Assembly (NCBI RefSeq): GCF_013343235.1
Contig: NZ_CP040094.1
Location: forward strand, 4,154,501-4,218,500
Direction of reading: 5' to 3'
DNA length: 64,000 bases
DNA from: Nostoc sp. TCL240-02
GTDB taxonomy: Bacteria > Cyanobacteriota > Cyanobacteriia > Cyanobacteriales > Nostocaceae
The notes under the pieces are model-generated. The model saw only the letters and a list, made by a program, of their open reading frames with translations, was not told the DNA's origin and did not search any database. Positions 19,074 to 28,888 of this stretch are shown here, one piece after another (position 1 is the stretch's first letter; every line of letters begins with the position of its first letter). The position numbers were made by a program, and so were the translations under genes.

Positions 19074-19799
19074 ATGAAACTTAATTTCACGGGTTTTAGC
19101 GATCCGGGACTTATTCGTTCTAATAATCAGGATGCTTACTATGTCGATCCAGAAGGGCGGTTTTTTGTTGTTGCCGATGGAATGGGTGGCCATGCTGGAG
19201 GTGAAGAAGCTAGCCGCATAGCCACTTCAGAAATTCAGGCGTATTTGCTGGCAAATTGGGAATCTTCTAAATCTTCTCAAGAATTACTAGAGCAAGCTTT
19301 GTGGGGTGCCAATGAAGCGATTTTGCAAGATCAGCAAAATCATCCCGAACGTGCCGACATGGGTACAACAGTTGTAGCAGTAATTTTTCGCGCCCCAGAG
19401 TCACCCTGGTGCGCTCATGTTGGCGATTCGCGGCTGTATCGCTTTCGAGAGTCGCACTTAGAGCAGGTAACAGAAGACCACACTTGGGTTGCACGAGCAA
19501 TCAAAATCGGTGACATAACTTTAGATGAAGCGCGATCGCATCCTTTTCGTCACGTATTATCGCGCTGTTTAGGGCGTGAAGACTTACATCAGGTTGATGT
19601 GCAACCACTAGATGTAAAAGTTGGCGATCGCTTGCTTTTATGTAGTGATGGTCTTACAGAAGAACTTGTGGAACAGAAGATTGCTCGCTGTCTCTTAGAT
19701 GCTCCTTGGCTTGATAAGGCCGCCATCTCTCTAATTGAGGCTGCTAAGGAGCATGGAGGGCACGATAACATCACAGTTGTCATCGTCTCACTAGAATAG
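19074..19799 (+). CDS. PP2C-type Ser/Thr protein phosphatase
   Basis: 241 residues, the compact bacterial PPM/PP2C form. All metal-site motifs are present: SNNQDAYY, VVADGMGGHAGGEEAS, MGTTVVAV, HVGDSRLYR, TEDHTWV, CSDGLTEEL and GHDNITVVIV. It removes phosphate from Ser/Thr residues using Mn or Mg ions. It is 17 bp after the UbiB-type gene, so the two probably form an operon; the Ser/Thr kinases at 14.7 and 21.1 kb are possible opposing enzymes, by location only. Confidence 0.95.
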   Translation: MKLNFTGFSDPGLIRSNNQDAYYVDPEGRFFVVADGMGGHAGGEEASRIATSEIQAYLLANWESSKSSQELLEQALWGANEAILQDQQNHPERADMGTTVVAVIFRAPESPWCAHVGDSRLYRFRESHLEQVTEDHTWVARAIKIGDITLDEARSHPFRHVLSRCLGREDLHQVDVQPLDVKVGDRLLLCSDGLTEELVEQKIARCLLDAPWLDKAAISLIEAAKEHGGHDNITVVIVSLE

Positions 19800-20470
19800 T
19801 TATTAGATCATTAGTCGATGCTTAGTAACCTTAAATCAAAGGACAACTGACAAATGACAAATGACAATTCTGGTAGATATACTCAGCAATTTGTTCAGTG
19901 TGAGCATTTTTAGTTTTTACAATTTGATACAAATATTTTTAGCCTCCAAAGTCACCTAATGAGGCTGAATTTGCATCAAATTGATAAATTGACATCTTGC
20001 ACATAATAAGGTAAAGCGACTATAATTCACGCTTATTACCATTCATCCCCCAACCTCCTGAAAGTCCTAGCTTCCGAAGCTTCCTCCATATTTATTTGTG
20101 GAGACAGAGTATCTTATGTTTTTCTCAAACAGGAAAATGTATAGGACTCAGGACAAAATCTGCTTATCTCCTCAAAAGAGATCAGTGCAAAGCAGAAATG
20201 GTTGAGAGGTAGTTATATCTACACTTCGTTCAAACAGAGCTTATTTTCCGGAATACGGCTCGGCTGACTTGGGTAGTATATCAGCAGGATTAGGTGCAAG
20301 ATATCATCTCAAAAAAAATCCACACTTAGGATGTGGGCAATGTGTCAAACAATTGTTATCTTTCTTAATACAGAGGAACAAATGTTGGACACATACAAGT
20401 CCAATTATTATCCCATTTGGACTTCTGTAAGCGATATCACCTTTACGCGTTTTTTTTCGGAGTTTTAACT
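19800..20470. other. Long leader/promoter region of nblA
   Basis: About 670 bp with no gene. Tandem ACAAATGAC-type repeats are at 19838-19868. TTGACA at 19989 and TATAAT at 20021 are 26 bp apart, too far for one ordinary promoter. A perfect NtcA-type site is at 20209. Together this fits a complex upstream region for nblA. Confidence 0.6.
20209..20247 (+). promoter_or_regulatory. Candidate NtcA-activated promoter of nblA
   Basis: GTAGTTATATCTAC (20209-20222) fits the NtcA consensus GTA-N8-TAC exactly, and TATTTT (20242-20247) fits the -10 pattern TAN3T, 19 bp further on (usual spacing about 20-24). The nblA start is 248 bp beyond the site. NtcA control of nblA genes under nitrogen stress is established in cyanobacteria; this site is my prediction. 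Confidence 0.6.
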
Positions 20471-20668
20471 ATGAACCAACCAATGAAACTATCCTTGGAA
20501 CAACAATTCAGTATCTGCTCATTTGCCACTCAAGTACAGAATATGAGCCACGACCAAGCTAAAGACTTTTTAGTCAAGCTCTATGAGCAAATGGTAGTGC
20601 GCGAGGCAACTTATCAGGAGCTTCTTAAGCATCAGTGGGGCTTAGATTCCGGTTCCACTATGGCATAG
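20471..20668 (+). CDS. nblA: Phycobilisome degradation protein NblA
   Basis: 65 residues: MNQPMKLSLEQQFSICSFA, then VQNMSHDQAKDFLVKLYEQMV and ATYQELLKHQWGL. This is the typical NblA helix-turn-helix peptide that binds phycobiliproteins and recruits the Clp protease to dismantle phycobilisomes during nitrogen starvation. The frame is open 18 codons further up (20417), but the ATG at 20471 gives the family start and is preceded by CGGAG. Note Cys at residue 14, where I would expect Arg. Confidence 0.95.
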   Translation: MNQPMKLSLEQQFSICSFATQVQNMSHDQAKDFLVKLYEQMVVREATYQELLKHQWGLDSGSTMA

Positions 20669-21145
20669 AGTCGTTCTACTGTCGCAGTGGACGACCTCCT
20701 TCTCTTGCTTGGTTCCAAGGAGGAAAAGAGCTGGGGATGTCGGGGCGTCAACTTCGATAAACAATTCCAAAAGAGCGCTAGAAGAATTCAACTTACAAAA
20801 TTAACCAACAACTAGTAAAACTTTCAACTGCATATCTGCTGGAGTCTAGACACAACCTTAGCTTTGCAGGCTAAACTTACTGTTCACTTGAGCAAAATTT
20901 TTTTACTGTCTCTTTTGTCTAGTCCAAGAATTACACCTGCGTAAATTTACAACTCTCTGAAATATGTACACAAGAACATTCAGAGATAACTTAGACATCC
21001 TTAGATTTTGGCAGCTCGTGTTTTCACTCTTTATACATATAACTAGAACTTACATCTTTATATATCTTTTGTTTATAAAAGTTTACATTCTTTGAGTTAG
21101 TAGACCTTAGATACATATATTACATGTAATATGAAGAAATTATTC
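20669..21145. other. Convergent intergenic region with stem-loops after nblA
   Basis: About 480 bp between nblA and the 3' end of the kinase gene. Just after nblA, GTCGTTCTACTG and CAGTGGACGAC (about 20670-20695) form an 11-bp stem with one bulge. Then CCTCCTT and AAGGAGG (about 20695-20723) form a second stem followed by AAAAG. The rest is AT-rich and holds no gene that I can defend. Confidence 0.5.
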
Positions 21146-22699
21146 CTAGCTGGAAAGATCGTATGGAGAATCTGTATCAATGCTTTCCAGTTTTGCCAGA
21201 ATTTGAGGCTTAATTTTTTCATACTCGCTTTTGAGCAAGCTTTTACTCATTTGTGGGTCGGCAGAAGACATTAATGTGTTGCTCATTGCGACCCACTCTT
21301 GCAGTCGTTGACGCTGGGCAGAAGCAACGCTGGACGGTAAGATGTGTGTACAGCGATTTGGTGTTTCTCGTGCAAAGAACAACAGTCGGTAGTAACCTGT
21401 GTGCTGTAATAACCGAGTAATTTCTTGACCCAGACTGGTTTTTAGATCGAGGTAGTAAGGCAACCATTTGGCACCATGCTTATGGTTGTAGATGACAGTA
21501 ATCCATAGCAACATGGGATGGGGAATAGAGATGAAAAGAAATTGGTTATAGCGGGTACAGAGTAAGCGCTTCTGAATTTCTTCTTGCGATAGCATTACCC
21601 ATAGCGCTGGTAAAACCTCCCCATTGCTTTGAATAGACTGAGGAAACACAATATCGGCAATTGGTTTATTTTGGGGCCAGGAAATAGCACGAGCGATTTC
21701 ATCGTTAGACAAGGATGCCCGCAAATCGGCTTTAGTCTTCTGTTCAAGCTCAGGACTAGCCGTAGTAGTAGGAATTAGGGCATAGCTATCTTGCTTAACT
21801 TTGCGTGTATGCTCAGGTTTTTCTAGAGATGCTAGAACTCTCAGGATTTCAGTGATACTTTGGGGGCGATCGCGTGCTACCTTAGCGAGACAACTCATCA
21901 CCAAATTTTCGATTTCTTTTGGTAGTTCTAACCCAGGTGCAACCTCAGCAAAAGAACGTGGTTTTTGATAGTGATGTGTTTTATACCATGCTCCAAAAGA
22001 ATGAGTTTGTGCCACTAGTGGCATTTTGCCTGTGAGCATCTCAAACATCATTACACCCAAACTATAAATATCAGCACGGTTATCTAATTCCTTACCCTCC
22101 ATCTGTTCGGGAGAAGAATAAGCCAATGTCCCCAAATAGAATTTTGTATGGTCGCCATCCGACTGTAATAACTTAGCAATACCAAAATCTAGAACCTTGA
22201 CCAATTCTCCGAAACTAGGATCTTGAATCACTAGCATATTGCTTGGCTTGACATCCCGATGGATAATTGGGCAAATTGTGCCCTCAACTGGAATGCCATC
22301 ATGAGCGCACTGTAACCCCAGACTTAGTTGACGCACCATACTCAGAAATCTTGGTAAAGGCAGTCGTTGCTTACGAATAATATTGTTTAGGCTTTGTCCT
22401 TGTAGATATTCCATGACGTAGAACGGGGTGTTATTCTCATCTACGCCATAGTCCATAACTCGGACAATGTGGATACTTTTTTGACCTAGTAAAGCACAGG
22501 TTTTTGCTTCTCGCTCAAAGCGGTCTTGCAATCGCATCTTTTCATTTTGAATTGATAGAGCGAGAAACTTAACCGCAACAGGTACACCTCCCAACAAAGT
22601 ATCTTTAGCACGATAAACTCGACCCATTGCTCCAGTACCGATTAACTCCTGGAGTTGGTAGCGTTTGCTGAGTAAGCGACCAATGTTGGGGTCTGACAT
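21146..22699 (-). CDS. Ser/Thr protein kinase with unknown C-terminal domain
   Basis: 517 residues. The N-terminal Hanks-type kinase (about 10-285) is complete: GTGAMGRVY (P-loop), VAVKFL (Lys), HRDVKPSNML (catalytic Asp), DFGIAKLL, GTLAYSSPEQ and the Arg of the ARDRP motif. No transmembrane helix is visible, so it is probably cytoplasmic. The last 200 residues form a separate globular region (WVMLSQEEIQKRLLCTRYNQF, then LLFFARETPNRCTHILPSS) that I do not recognise; it may be a partner- or ligand-binding domain. The gene is monocistronic. Confidence 0.9.
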   Translation of the reverse strand: MSDPNIGRLLSKRYQLQELIGTGAMGRVYRAKDTLLGGVPVAVKFLALSIQNEKMRLQDRFEREAKTCALLGQKSIHIVRVMDYGVDENNTPFYVMEYLQGQSLNNIIRKQRLPLPRFLSMVRQLSLGLQCAHDGIPVEGTICPIIHRDVKPSNMLVIQDPSFGELVKVLDFGIAKLLQSDGDHTKFYLGTLAYSSPEQMEGKELDNRADIYSLGVMMFEMLTGKMPLVAQTHSFGAWYKTHHYQKPRSFAEVAPGLELPKEIENLVMSCLAKVARDRPQSITEILRVLASLEKPEHTRKVKQDSYALIPTTTASPELEQKTKADLRASLSNDEIARAISWPQNKPIADIVFPQSIQSNGEVLPALWVMLSQEEIQKRLLCTRYNQFLFISIPHPMLLWITVIYNHKHGAKWLPYYLDLKTSLGQEITRLLQHTGYYRLLFFARETPNRCTHILPSSVASAQRQRLQEWVAMSNTLMSSADPQMSKSLLKSEYEKIKPQILAKLESIDTDSPYDLSS

Positions 22700-23593
22700 A
22701 GAGAATTTGAATCCAAAAGCAGGTTGTAAGTGTTTAGGAGAAAAAGTGCATTCAAACTGATATCTGAATTATTAGGCCCAGAAATGACTTTCTAGATTCG
22801 TACCATAAGGCAGAAATAGAAGTCAAAAAACAAAAAGCTTATAGAATAGGCTGTTGGATGATTTCCAATTGTTGCTCTATCTACACAGTCGTGTGCGAGT
22901 ACACTGGGGTGGAAATTTGCCTACCTTTAAGAAGGGGATTTTGCCCCAAGTCTTTTTTAATTAAGATAGTAAGTACATTTACGCAGTGCTATACTAGTTT
23001 TTTCTAGCCCTCTTTTAGAAGATTGCAGCCATCCTGTGGTAGTTTGCAACAGAGATGGTAATTACAACTGGTGAAATATGCCAGAGCAAACAAGCAGAAA
23101 GAGTAGATAATGACGCTTCATATCATTTTGCACTTTAATTATGTTGTAGTTTTAGTTTGCCCAATTTTGAGCCAATAGATAACTCTAGCATCTGCCAAAA
23201 ATCTTAATTGGGAACTACCACACTCACTACAGAGTTATGATAACTGAGTGATGAGTCAGGGTTTTGAATATAAATAAAGCATCAGAAAAAGAGATGAGGG
23301 TTGCCTGTCTAGCTTTATATCAGCTCCTAGCCCTTGTATCTCATAAAAAGTTCTCTAGTTTGCTAGGATTTGTAACTGCTAGGATTTATAACTGTGATTT
23401 TAGTGGTCAATGACTCACAACTAAAGTTTTACTTTATTAACACTTTCATTCTACTTTCAGCAAAACTGTCTTTTGCCTTTGTTTTGTTCAGTAGGGATAA
23501 CAACAAATACTTATTGCTTGACCAGGTTTTTAACCTTCAGACTTATTATAACTAGATAAAAATGTATTATTTATGAATGAAATTGTGATAATA
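22700..23593. other. Gene-free AT-rich region
   Basis: About 890 bp between the kinase start and the 3' end of a glycosyltransferase gene on the same strand. No frame here has a recognisable family or good start, and I saw no strong repeat. It is unusually long for this window and could hold a small RNA. Confidence 0.4.
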
Positions 23594-24607
23594 TCAATTC
23601 ACTATTTTGCGTTTTTTCTGTAGATTATAAGACATATCAAAAACTGATTTATTACCCATTACATAGTATTGTATTCGACGTTTAATAATATTCTTCAACC
23701 GGGAAAGAAAAACAGAAAAAAAGTGCGGATTTTTGATGATTTCTCTTAATGCTGTTAACCATCTTCTTTGCTTTATAGGCAATACAACTTGATAGTAAGC
23801 TAGATGTTTTTTATAGGATGCAAGATTATAAGATAGAGCAAGCATTAAAGCTGGATTGTTTTTCACCCTTTCTTGTTGCATGAAAGAATTAGTAGCTATG
23901 CAGCATTGATTTAGACGTGATAATATACTTTGACGTACAAGAGAAATAGGGCGTGAGCGGTAGAAATAATAGGGTTCTGGCACAATAAAAAAGCGGGCAC
24001 CATTGATTAGGCATTCCACATCAAACCAAAAATCTTCAGCCATACTCAGAGTTTCATTGTATAAAATGCCGTGATTAACCAAAAATTCTCGTTTGAATAT
24101 AGGCTTGCTTAAACCAAAAGGCAACACTGGTTCTCCATAGACACCACTTTCTACAAAAGAAATGAGATCAATTTGGAGAGCTTCATCTAGATACTCTCCA
24201 TTTTCTTGAATAAATGTACTCCAAGGAGATGTTGCGCCATCGTGGATTAGATAGAGATCGTCAGCAATTATGTCTGCGTTTGTTTTCGCTGCCATCAACA
24301 GAAGTTTTTCTAATCTTTGAGGAGCATACCAGTCATCTGAATCAAGAACAGCAACCCATTCTCCTTGAGCTGCTTTGATGGCACGATTACGCGCAGCAGA
24401 AACTCCAAGGTTTTGTTGATTAACTATTACTTTGAGGCGTTGGTCAGTAAAACTTTTAGCGACTTCTACAGTTTTATCACTTGAACCATCATCGACTATG
24501 ATGACTTCAATATCATTGAGCGTTTGCTCTAAGGCTGACTGTATCGCCTTCGCAATATAAGCTTCAGTATTGTAAGCAGGAATAATGACGGATACTTTAG
24601 GATTCAT
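23594..24607 (-). CDS. GT2-family glycosyltransferase
   Basis: 337 residues. The GT-A fold is clear: VSVIIPAYNTEAYI, IEVIIVDDGSSDKT, NLGVSAARNRAI and AVLDSDDWYAP (the metal-binding D-X-D). Enzymes of this type add a sugar from a nucleotide-sugar donor to polysaccharide, lipid or protein acceptors. The C-terminal third ends in a basic region (RLKNIIKRRIQYYV) that may touch the membrane. It is isolated, so its substrate cannot be inferred. Confidence 0.88.
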   Translation of the reverse strand: MNPKVSVIIPAYNTEAYIAKAIQSALEQTLNDIEVIIVDDGSSDKTVEVAKSFTDQRLKVIVNQQNLGVSAARNRAIKAAQGEWVAVLDSDDWYAPQRLEKLLLMAAKTNADIIADDLYLIHDGATSPWSTFIQENGEYLDEALQIDLISFVESGVYGEPVLPFGLSKPIFKREFLVNHGILYNETLSMAEDFWFDVECLINGARFFIVPEPYYFYRSRPISLVRQSILSRLNQCCIATNSFMQQERVKNNPALMLALSYNLASYKKHLAYYQVVLPIKQRRWLTALREIIKNPHFFSVFLSRLKNIIKRRIQYYVMGNKSVFDMSYNLQKKRKIVN

Positions 24608-25099
24608 AAAACTGAACTCCTGATTACACAGCTAGTTAATAATTTTAAGATTATGAAGATAAGTTTGATAACTTCCTCTTTACTATACAACTAAGTAGTC
24701 GGCAGGGCAAACGCATCTAAAATTACTCTTGATCACAACCAATATTAAGAACCAATGAAAAAATGCTTATTTTTCGTTTGGTTTAATTTGCAAGAATCAA
24801 AGCAATGTCTAGGACGGGGTATAACACTCTCTACGAGACGCTGTGCGGAGCTTGCTTCTTTGCAGCAGGGCGAATACTCGCTATCGGTGTCGCTTAAATT
24901 TTTATCAATAAATAAATAAGTCTTAATGAGATTTTTAAACTTTATTGAGAATAAATTAGTTTTGTTGATATTATGTGTTGCCTTGAGTAAGTTGGTGAAA
25001 ATAAACTTGAACATTTCCGAACTAGTACGTTGCTAGAGTTATTTAGACAATATGGCTTCAGTTTACAGGTTAGACTCACAGCAGCAAGGTACATTGCTC
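24608..25099. other. Intergenic region with degenerate Nostoc-type repeat
   Basis: About 490 bp. An 89-codon minus-strand frame (24745-25014) crosses a known style of repeat (CTCTACGAGACGCTGTGCGG at about 24829) and is rejected as a gene. Nothing else stands out. Confidence 0.5.
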
Positions 25100-25546
25100 T
25101 TAGGTTGATTGACGCTCTAGGCTAACTTCCATTGTGTTAGTTAAAAAATGACCAGCTAAGATACCACTACTTAGGTAATATCTATCTTCGGAAATCCGGT
25201 GTAGGGTTTCAAAGCCACTACGACGCTGACGATCGCCTAGTACCCAGTAACGCTGCACAATAGTATCTAGACCAATCCAGCCTTCACCTTCAACTTGCCC
25301 CAAAATATTATGTTGTAGTAAAAAAGTATACTGACGCTCTCCCTCATGCAATCGTCCTTTGTATTGTAGAGAGATTTCTGAGCGATCGCTACCAGGAAAT
25401 ATCAGCTTTGTAGCCATAGTGAACCAGTTATCTCGATTCCAAGCTACCAAGGTCATACCCTTGACGCTGATTGGCATACCATTTCGTTCCAGCCAATTTC
25501 CTTGCATTGCCCAGCGTCCTGGTTCCAATAAAAAAGTATGAGCCAC
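25100..25546 (-). CDS. Conserved protein of unknown function
   Basis: 148 residues, no signal peptide or membrane segment. The pattern of alternating hydrophobic strands (GRWAMQGNWLER, GMTLVAWNR, TMATKLIF, RQYTFLLQHN, GEGWIGLDTIVQRYWVLG) suggests an all-beta, perhaps lipocalin-like, barrel, but I do not recognise the family. Well-formed codon use and a conserved-looking Trp/Gly pattern support a real gene. It lies 110 bp after anmK on the same strand. Confidence 0.65.
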   Translation of the reverse strand: MAHTFLLEPGRWAMQGNWLERNGMPISVKGMTLVAWNRDNWFTMATKLIFPGSDRSEISLQYKGRLHEGERQYTFLLQHNILGQVEGEGWIGLDTIVQRYWVLGDRQRRSGFETLHRISEDRYYLSSGILAGHFLTNTMEVSLERQST

Positions 25547-25656
25547 CTTATATATTCCCTGTCTTGATCGAGTACCGCCAAGATTACAGTTATAGCAGTG
25601 CTGTACATGAATAGCGGGGCGTTTAGTCCGTCTTGAGTGAATAATGAAGAAATTTT

Positions 25657-26895
25657 TTATTGTTCCTGTTTCAAAACTAAGAACTGACTTTGGTGAATTT
25701 CTCCCAAAAGCACTTCTTGAGGTGCCCCTGTAGCAGTAGGTAGATTACCAGGAATGCCCAAATGCCGCCAGTAGGCTAAAACTGCAAAAGCGATCGCTTC
25801 TTTAAAATCTGCATTTAACCCAACTTCATCTGTAGCCAATACTGGGATTGATGCCAACAATAACTCTAATCGACGTTTCAAATAGAGATTGCGGCTACCA
25901 CCACCACATAATAGTACTCGTTGTGGCATTTCTGGCAAAAAAGTGCGGTAACTATGAACAATTGAAGCAGCTGTCAGTTCTGTCAAAGTTGCCAGTATAT
26001 CAGCAGGATTGAGTTGATATTCTTGGGCATCTTTTAAACACTGATGTAGATAAGTCACACCAAATAACTCTCGACCAGTAGATTTGGGCGGTGGTAAATG
26101 AAAGTAATCTTGGTTGAGCCATTGTTCTACCAAAGGATGGCAAGGAGTACCACTTGCTGCCCAATTGCCATTTTCATCGTAAGTTTTAGCACCAGCGCTT
26201 AAATGCTCTACCGCCAGATCCAACAGACTATTTCCTGGGCCAGTATCCCAAGCGCGAATTTGTGAGAGCCAATCGCCATACCGAGGCGGAATATAGGCTA
26301 CATTACCAATGCCACCAATGTTTTGAATACAACGCCCTTCTTCAGGATGACTGAGCAAGTAGGCATCTACTCTGGGCACAAGAGGCGCACCATGACCACC
26401 AATAGCGATATCAGCAACACGGAAGTTGCTCACAGTTGTAATGCCCGTAAGATAGGCAATTAATTCACCCCGTCCTAGTTGGAGACTATAACCCAAAGGA
26501 GTGAGCATTTCTCTCCCCCTGCTCCTCTGCTCCCCTGCTCCCCCTGCTCCTTCTTTGGGTGGTCGATGATAAACCGTCTGACCGTGAGAGCCAATGAGAG
26601 TAGCTAGCTGATGACCAATTTGAATATTTTGGGCGGCTTGGGCAAAAACTTGGGCGATCGCATCATCTATTTCTGCCAATTCTGCCATTGAGATGGCAAC
26701 GCCTGCACCAACTGCTAGTATTTTTTCTCTGAGTTCAGATGGATAAGGATATGTTTTACCGACTAGTAACTCAACTTTAAGATCCAATTCTGTACCGGAA
26801 ACCTCTACTAACACAGCATCTATGCCATCTACGGATGTGCCACTAATTAAACCGATAATGCGAGTAGAGACAGCAGCTTTTTCAGTCGGATGCAT
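25657..26895 (-). CDS. anmK: Anhydro-N-acetylmuramic acid kinase
   Basis: 412 residues. AnmK phosphorylates and opens 1,6-anhydro-MurNAc, feeding recycled cell-wall sugar back into metabolism. Signatures are [58 protein letters not shown] and [12 protein letters not shown]. Residues about 114-129 ([17 protein letters not shown]) are encoded by the reverse strand of a CCCCTGCT tandem repeat and have no equivalent in the family core, so repeat DNA has expanded in frame inside a surface loop. The enzyme is otherwise intact. Confidence 0.93.
   Translation of the reverse strand: MHPTEKAAVSTRIIGLISGTSVDGIDAVLVEVSGTELDLKVELLVGKTYPYPSELREKILAVGAGVAISMAELAEIDDAIAQVFAQAAQNIQIGHQLATLIGSHGQTVYHRPPKEGAGGAGEQRSRGREMLTPLGYSLQLGRGELIAYLTGITTVSNFRVADIAIGGHGAPLVPRVDAYLLSHPEEGRCIQNIGGIGNVAYIPPRYGDWLSQIRAWDTGPGNSLLDLAVEHLSAGAKTYDENGNWAASGTPCHPLVEQWLNQDYFHLPPPKSTGRELFGVTYLHQCLKDAQEYQLNPADILATLTELTAASIVHSYRTFLPEMPQRVLLCGGGSRNLYLKRRLELLLASIPVLATDEVGLNADFKEAIAFAVLAYWRHLGIPGNLPTATGAPQEVLLGEIHQSQFLVLKQEQ
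26509..26553. repeat. CCCCTGCT tandem repeat inside anmK
   Basis: CTCTCCCCCTGCTCCTCTGC followed by further CCCCTGCT units, length compatible with the reading frame. The same unit makes up the intergenic array near 2056-2146. Confidence 0.85.
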
Positions 26896-27599
26896 TGTTC
26901 AAGATTCTTTTTTGGATTGCAAGAGGTAGTTTAATTCATGCTACTACCCATGTCAAAAAAAGTAAGGTGGCATAGTTGATTGGAAAAAGATAAATTTTGA
27001 GGGAAAGGGTGAAAGGCAGTCACAGCATAACGTCGTATTCCCTTGAAGTAAAAAGAATAATTTTGAAATTACAACAATTCCAGAGTTATGAAATGTATGA
27101 GACCTCTCTGGATGTATTGTGAAAAATGATGCAATTGGTTCTCATAAAAAGATTATGAAGTTGATCACACAGCAAAATGCAGGCTATTTAATTACCTTAA
27201 AGAACAAAGAACCAAGCTCATCTTGAGCTTGATTTTGAAAAACTATTTAGCCAATGAATAAACACGGATTTTCACGTGTTTGGTATAGTAAAATGCCTCA
27301 TATAATCTTAATTTCGAACCTTAAAAATATAAATTGTGTGCGAATCAAAAAATGGCACTTTTTATAAATAAAGCTTGTTTACAATTTAGCACTGATAACT
27401 TCGCAAGTTCTACATAAAGCTATAGACATCGCACAACACAACATCAGTGATTATCCTCTAAATAAAATCCAATAACCTGCATTTTCATCGGGTATAGTCA
27501 AATCAAAAAAGTAGTAATCCCTCTGATGTTGGAATCTAGAAGCACATCGCACAATGAGGCTATGAACACGAAAGATTAAAAAACAAAAAGGATTGTCAA
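26896..27599. other. Divergent intergenic region
   Basis: About 700 bp between anmK and the PEP-CTERM gene. AT-rich and without a credible gene. AAAAAGGATTG lies just before the ATG at 27600 and supplies a ribosome-binding site. Confidence 0.45.
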
Positions 27600-28403
27600 A
27601 TGAAAAATCTTTTAATTAAGTCCGCGATCGCTTCTGGTGTTGTTTTGTCCTTAGCTACTGTTAGCCGTCCTGTAATGGCTGCGTCTTTTGCGGTATCAAT
27701 AGAAAACGCAGGCGTACAAAATGCACAATTATCAAATCTTGTTAATGCTAATGTACAAACTTTTGATGCACAAACACAAGGTTACAGTGCAACAGGATTT
27801 CAATGGAATGATGGAACAAAAAATATTGGTAGCTATCAGAATACTCTGGTCATGAACGCAGAGCAATATGGTGGGGCTGGTGGAACAGGTAAGTATTTTG
27901 ATGTAGACACGAATAGATCGGGTAATGGTCAAAAAGTTTCCACCCTCAATTTGACAACCCCACAAAGTTACTTTGGGCTTTGGTGGTCTGCTGGAGATGC
28001 TAGCAACGTACTTACATTTCTTTCACAAGGTCAGGTTGTCTATTCTATGACCACCGCTGACGTGGTTAACTATATTGCAAAACTATCAAATAAAGACAGC
28101 TACTACGGTAATCCTAATTCGGCATTCCTAAATCAGGATAACGGAGAACCTTTTGCGTTCATCAACTTCTACGATGTTGGCGGAACTTTTGATCAAGTTC
28201 AATTCACCAATATTGGCGGAACTGGTTTTGAATCAGATAATCACACAGTCGCCACTAGCTACAAGAGTATCACCGGTAATATAGTTACTCAAGCAGTGCC
28301 TGAGTCTTCTTCTCTCTTAGGAGTTTTTGCGATTGGTTTTGTGGGTGCTGCTTCAGTTATGATTCGTCAAGTCAAGAAAAAGTCAGTTTTGCAATTATCA
28401 TAA
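27600..28403 (+). CDS. Exported PEP-CTERM sorting-domain protein
   Basis: 267 residues. The N-terminal signal peptide (MKNLLIKSAIASGVVLSLAT, cleavage near VMAAS) exports the protein. The C-terminus shows the sorting signal in order: VPESSSLLG, a hydrophobic helix (VFAIGFVGAASVMI) and a basic end (RQVKKK), as in PEP-CTERM proteins processed by exosortase. The middle 200 residues are rich in Gly, Asn, Thr and aromatic residues, beta-rich, probably an extracellular domain. Such proteins are linked to the cell surface or extracellular matrix. No exosortase gene is in the window. Confidence 0.85.
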   Translation: MKNLLIKSAIASGVVLSLATVSRPVMAASFAVSIENAGVQNAQLSNLVNANVQTFDAQTQGYSATGFQWNDGTKNIGSYQNTLVMNAEQYGGAGGTGKYFDVDTNRSGNGQKVSTLNLTTPQSYFGLWWSAGDASNVLTFLSQGQVVYSMTTADVVNYIAKLSNKDSYYGNPNSAFLNQDNGEPFAFINFYDVGGTFDQVQFTNIGGTGFESDNHTVATSYKSITGNIVTQAVPESSSLLGVFAIGFVGAASVMIRQVKKKSVLQLS

Positions 28404-28888
28404 GTCTAGTGGCTTGTAAACAAGATAATTTTTAGCTCACATTAAGTATATTCTGCACTTCTGATGATAACTAAGAGAATCTCGCTCTCAAGCGATCGCC
28501 ACTTTAATAGCACTGCTTTAAAGCAATCTTATTAAAGACACCAATTCTAACTCAGTAAGATTTGCCTGATTTTCTCTATGCCTTACTCTCAGGCTCCACT
28601 TCGCGTAGCCTGCCGTAAGCAGGATTTCAAAATTTCCAGCACAAAGCCAATATTTGATACAAGTTAGGGTGAGTTTACTTAGGTAAGCTTGCCCTAATTG
28701 TTTTGCGATTTATTTTATGAGCAGCTACTTTACACCATTTGTATCAATGCCAGGATTAGCTTCTGCTTTAGCTTGGAGATATTGGCATTGGTCTACAGGC
28801 TTAACTTGAGATAGAACTGATCCTAAAGCCTAGGTTTTAAGAATCGATATGATAGAAAAGTAAAGAAAATTTACAAAATATTTATCGA
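28404..28888. other. Intergenic region
   Basis: About 485 bp with a HIP1 site near 28493 and a degenerate repeat (CCACTTCGCGTAGCCTGCCG, about 28597). No gene supported. Confidence 0.45.

Noticed and set aside
19989..20026. TTGACA and TATAAT in the nblA upstream region as one promoter
   Set aside because: The spacing is 26 bp, too long for a standard sigma-70 promoter; either element may be used separately.
24745..25014. 89-codon minus-strand frame between the GT2 and unknown gene
   Set aside because: It crosses a degenerate Nostoc repeat and has no recognisable domain or start signal.
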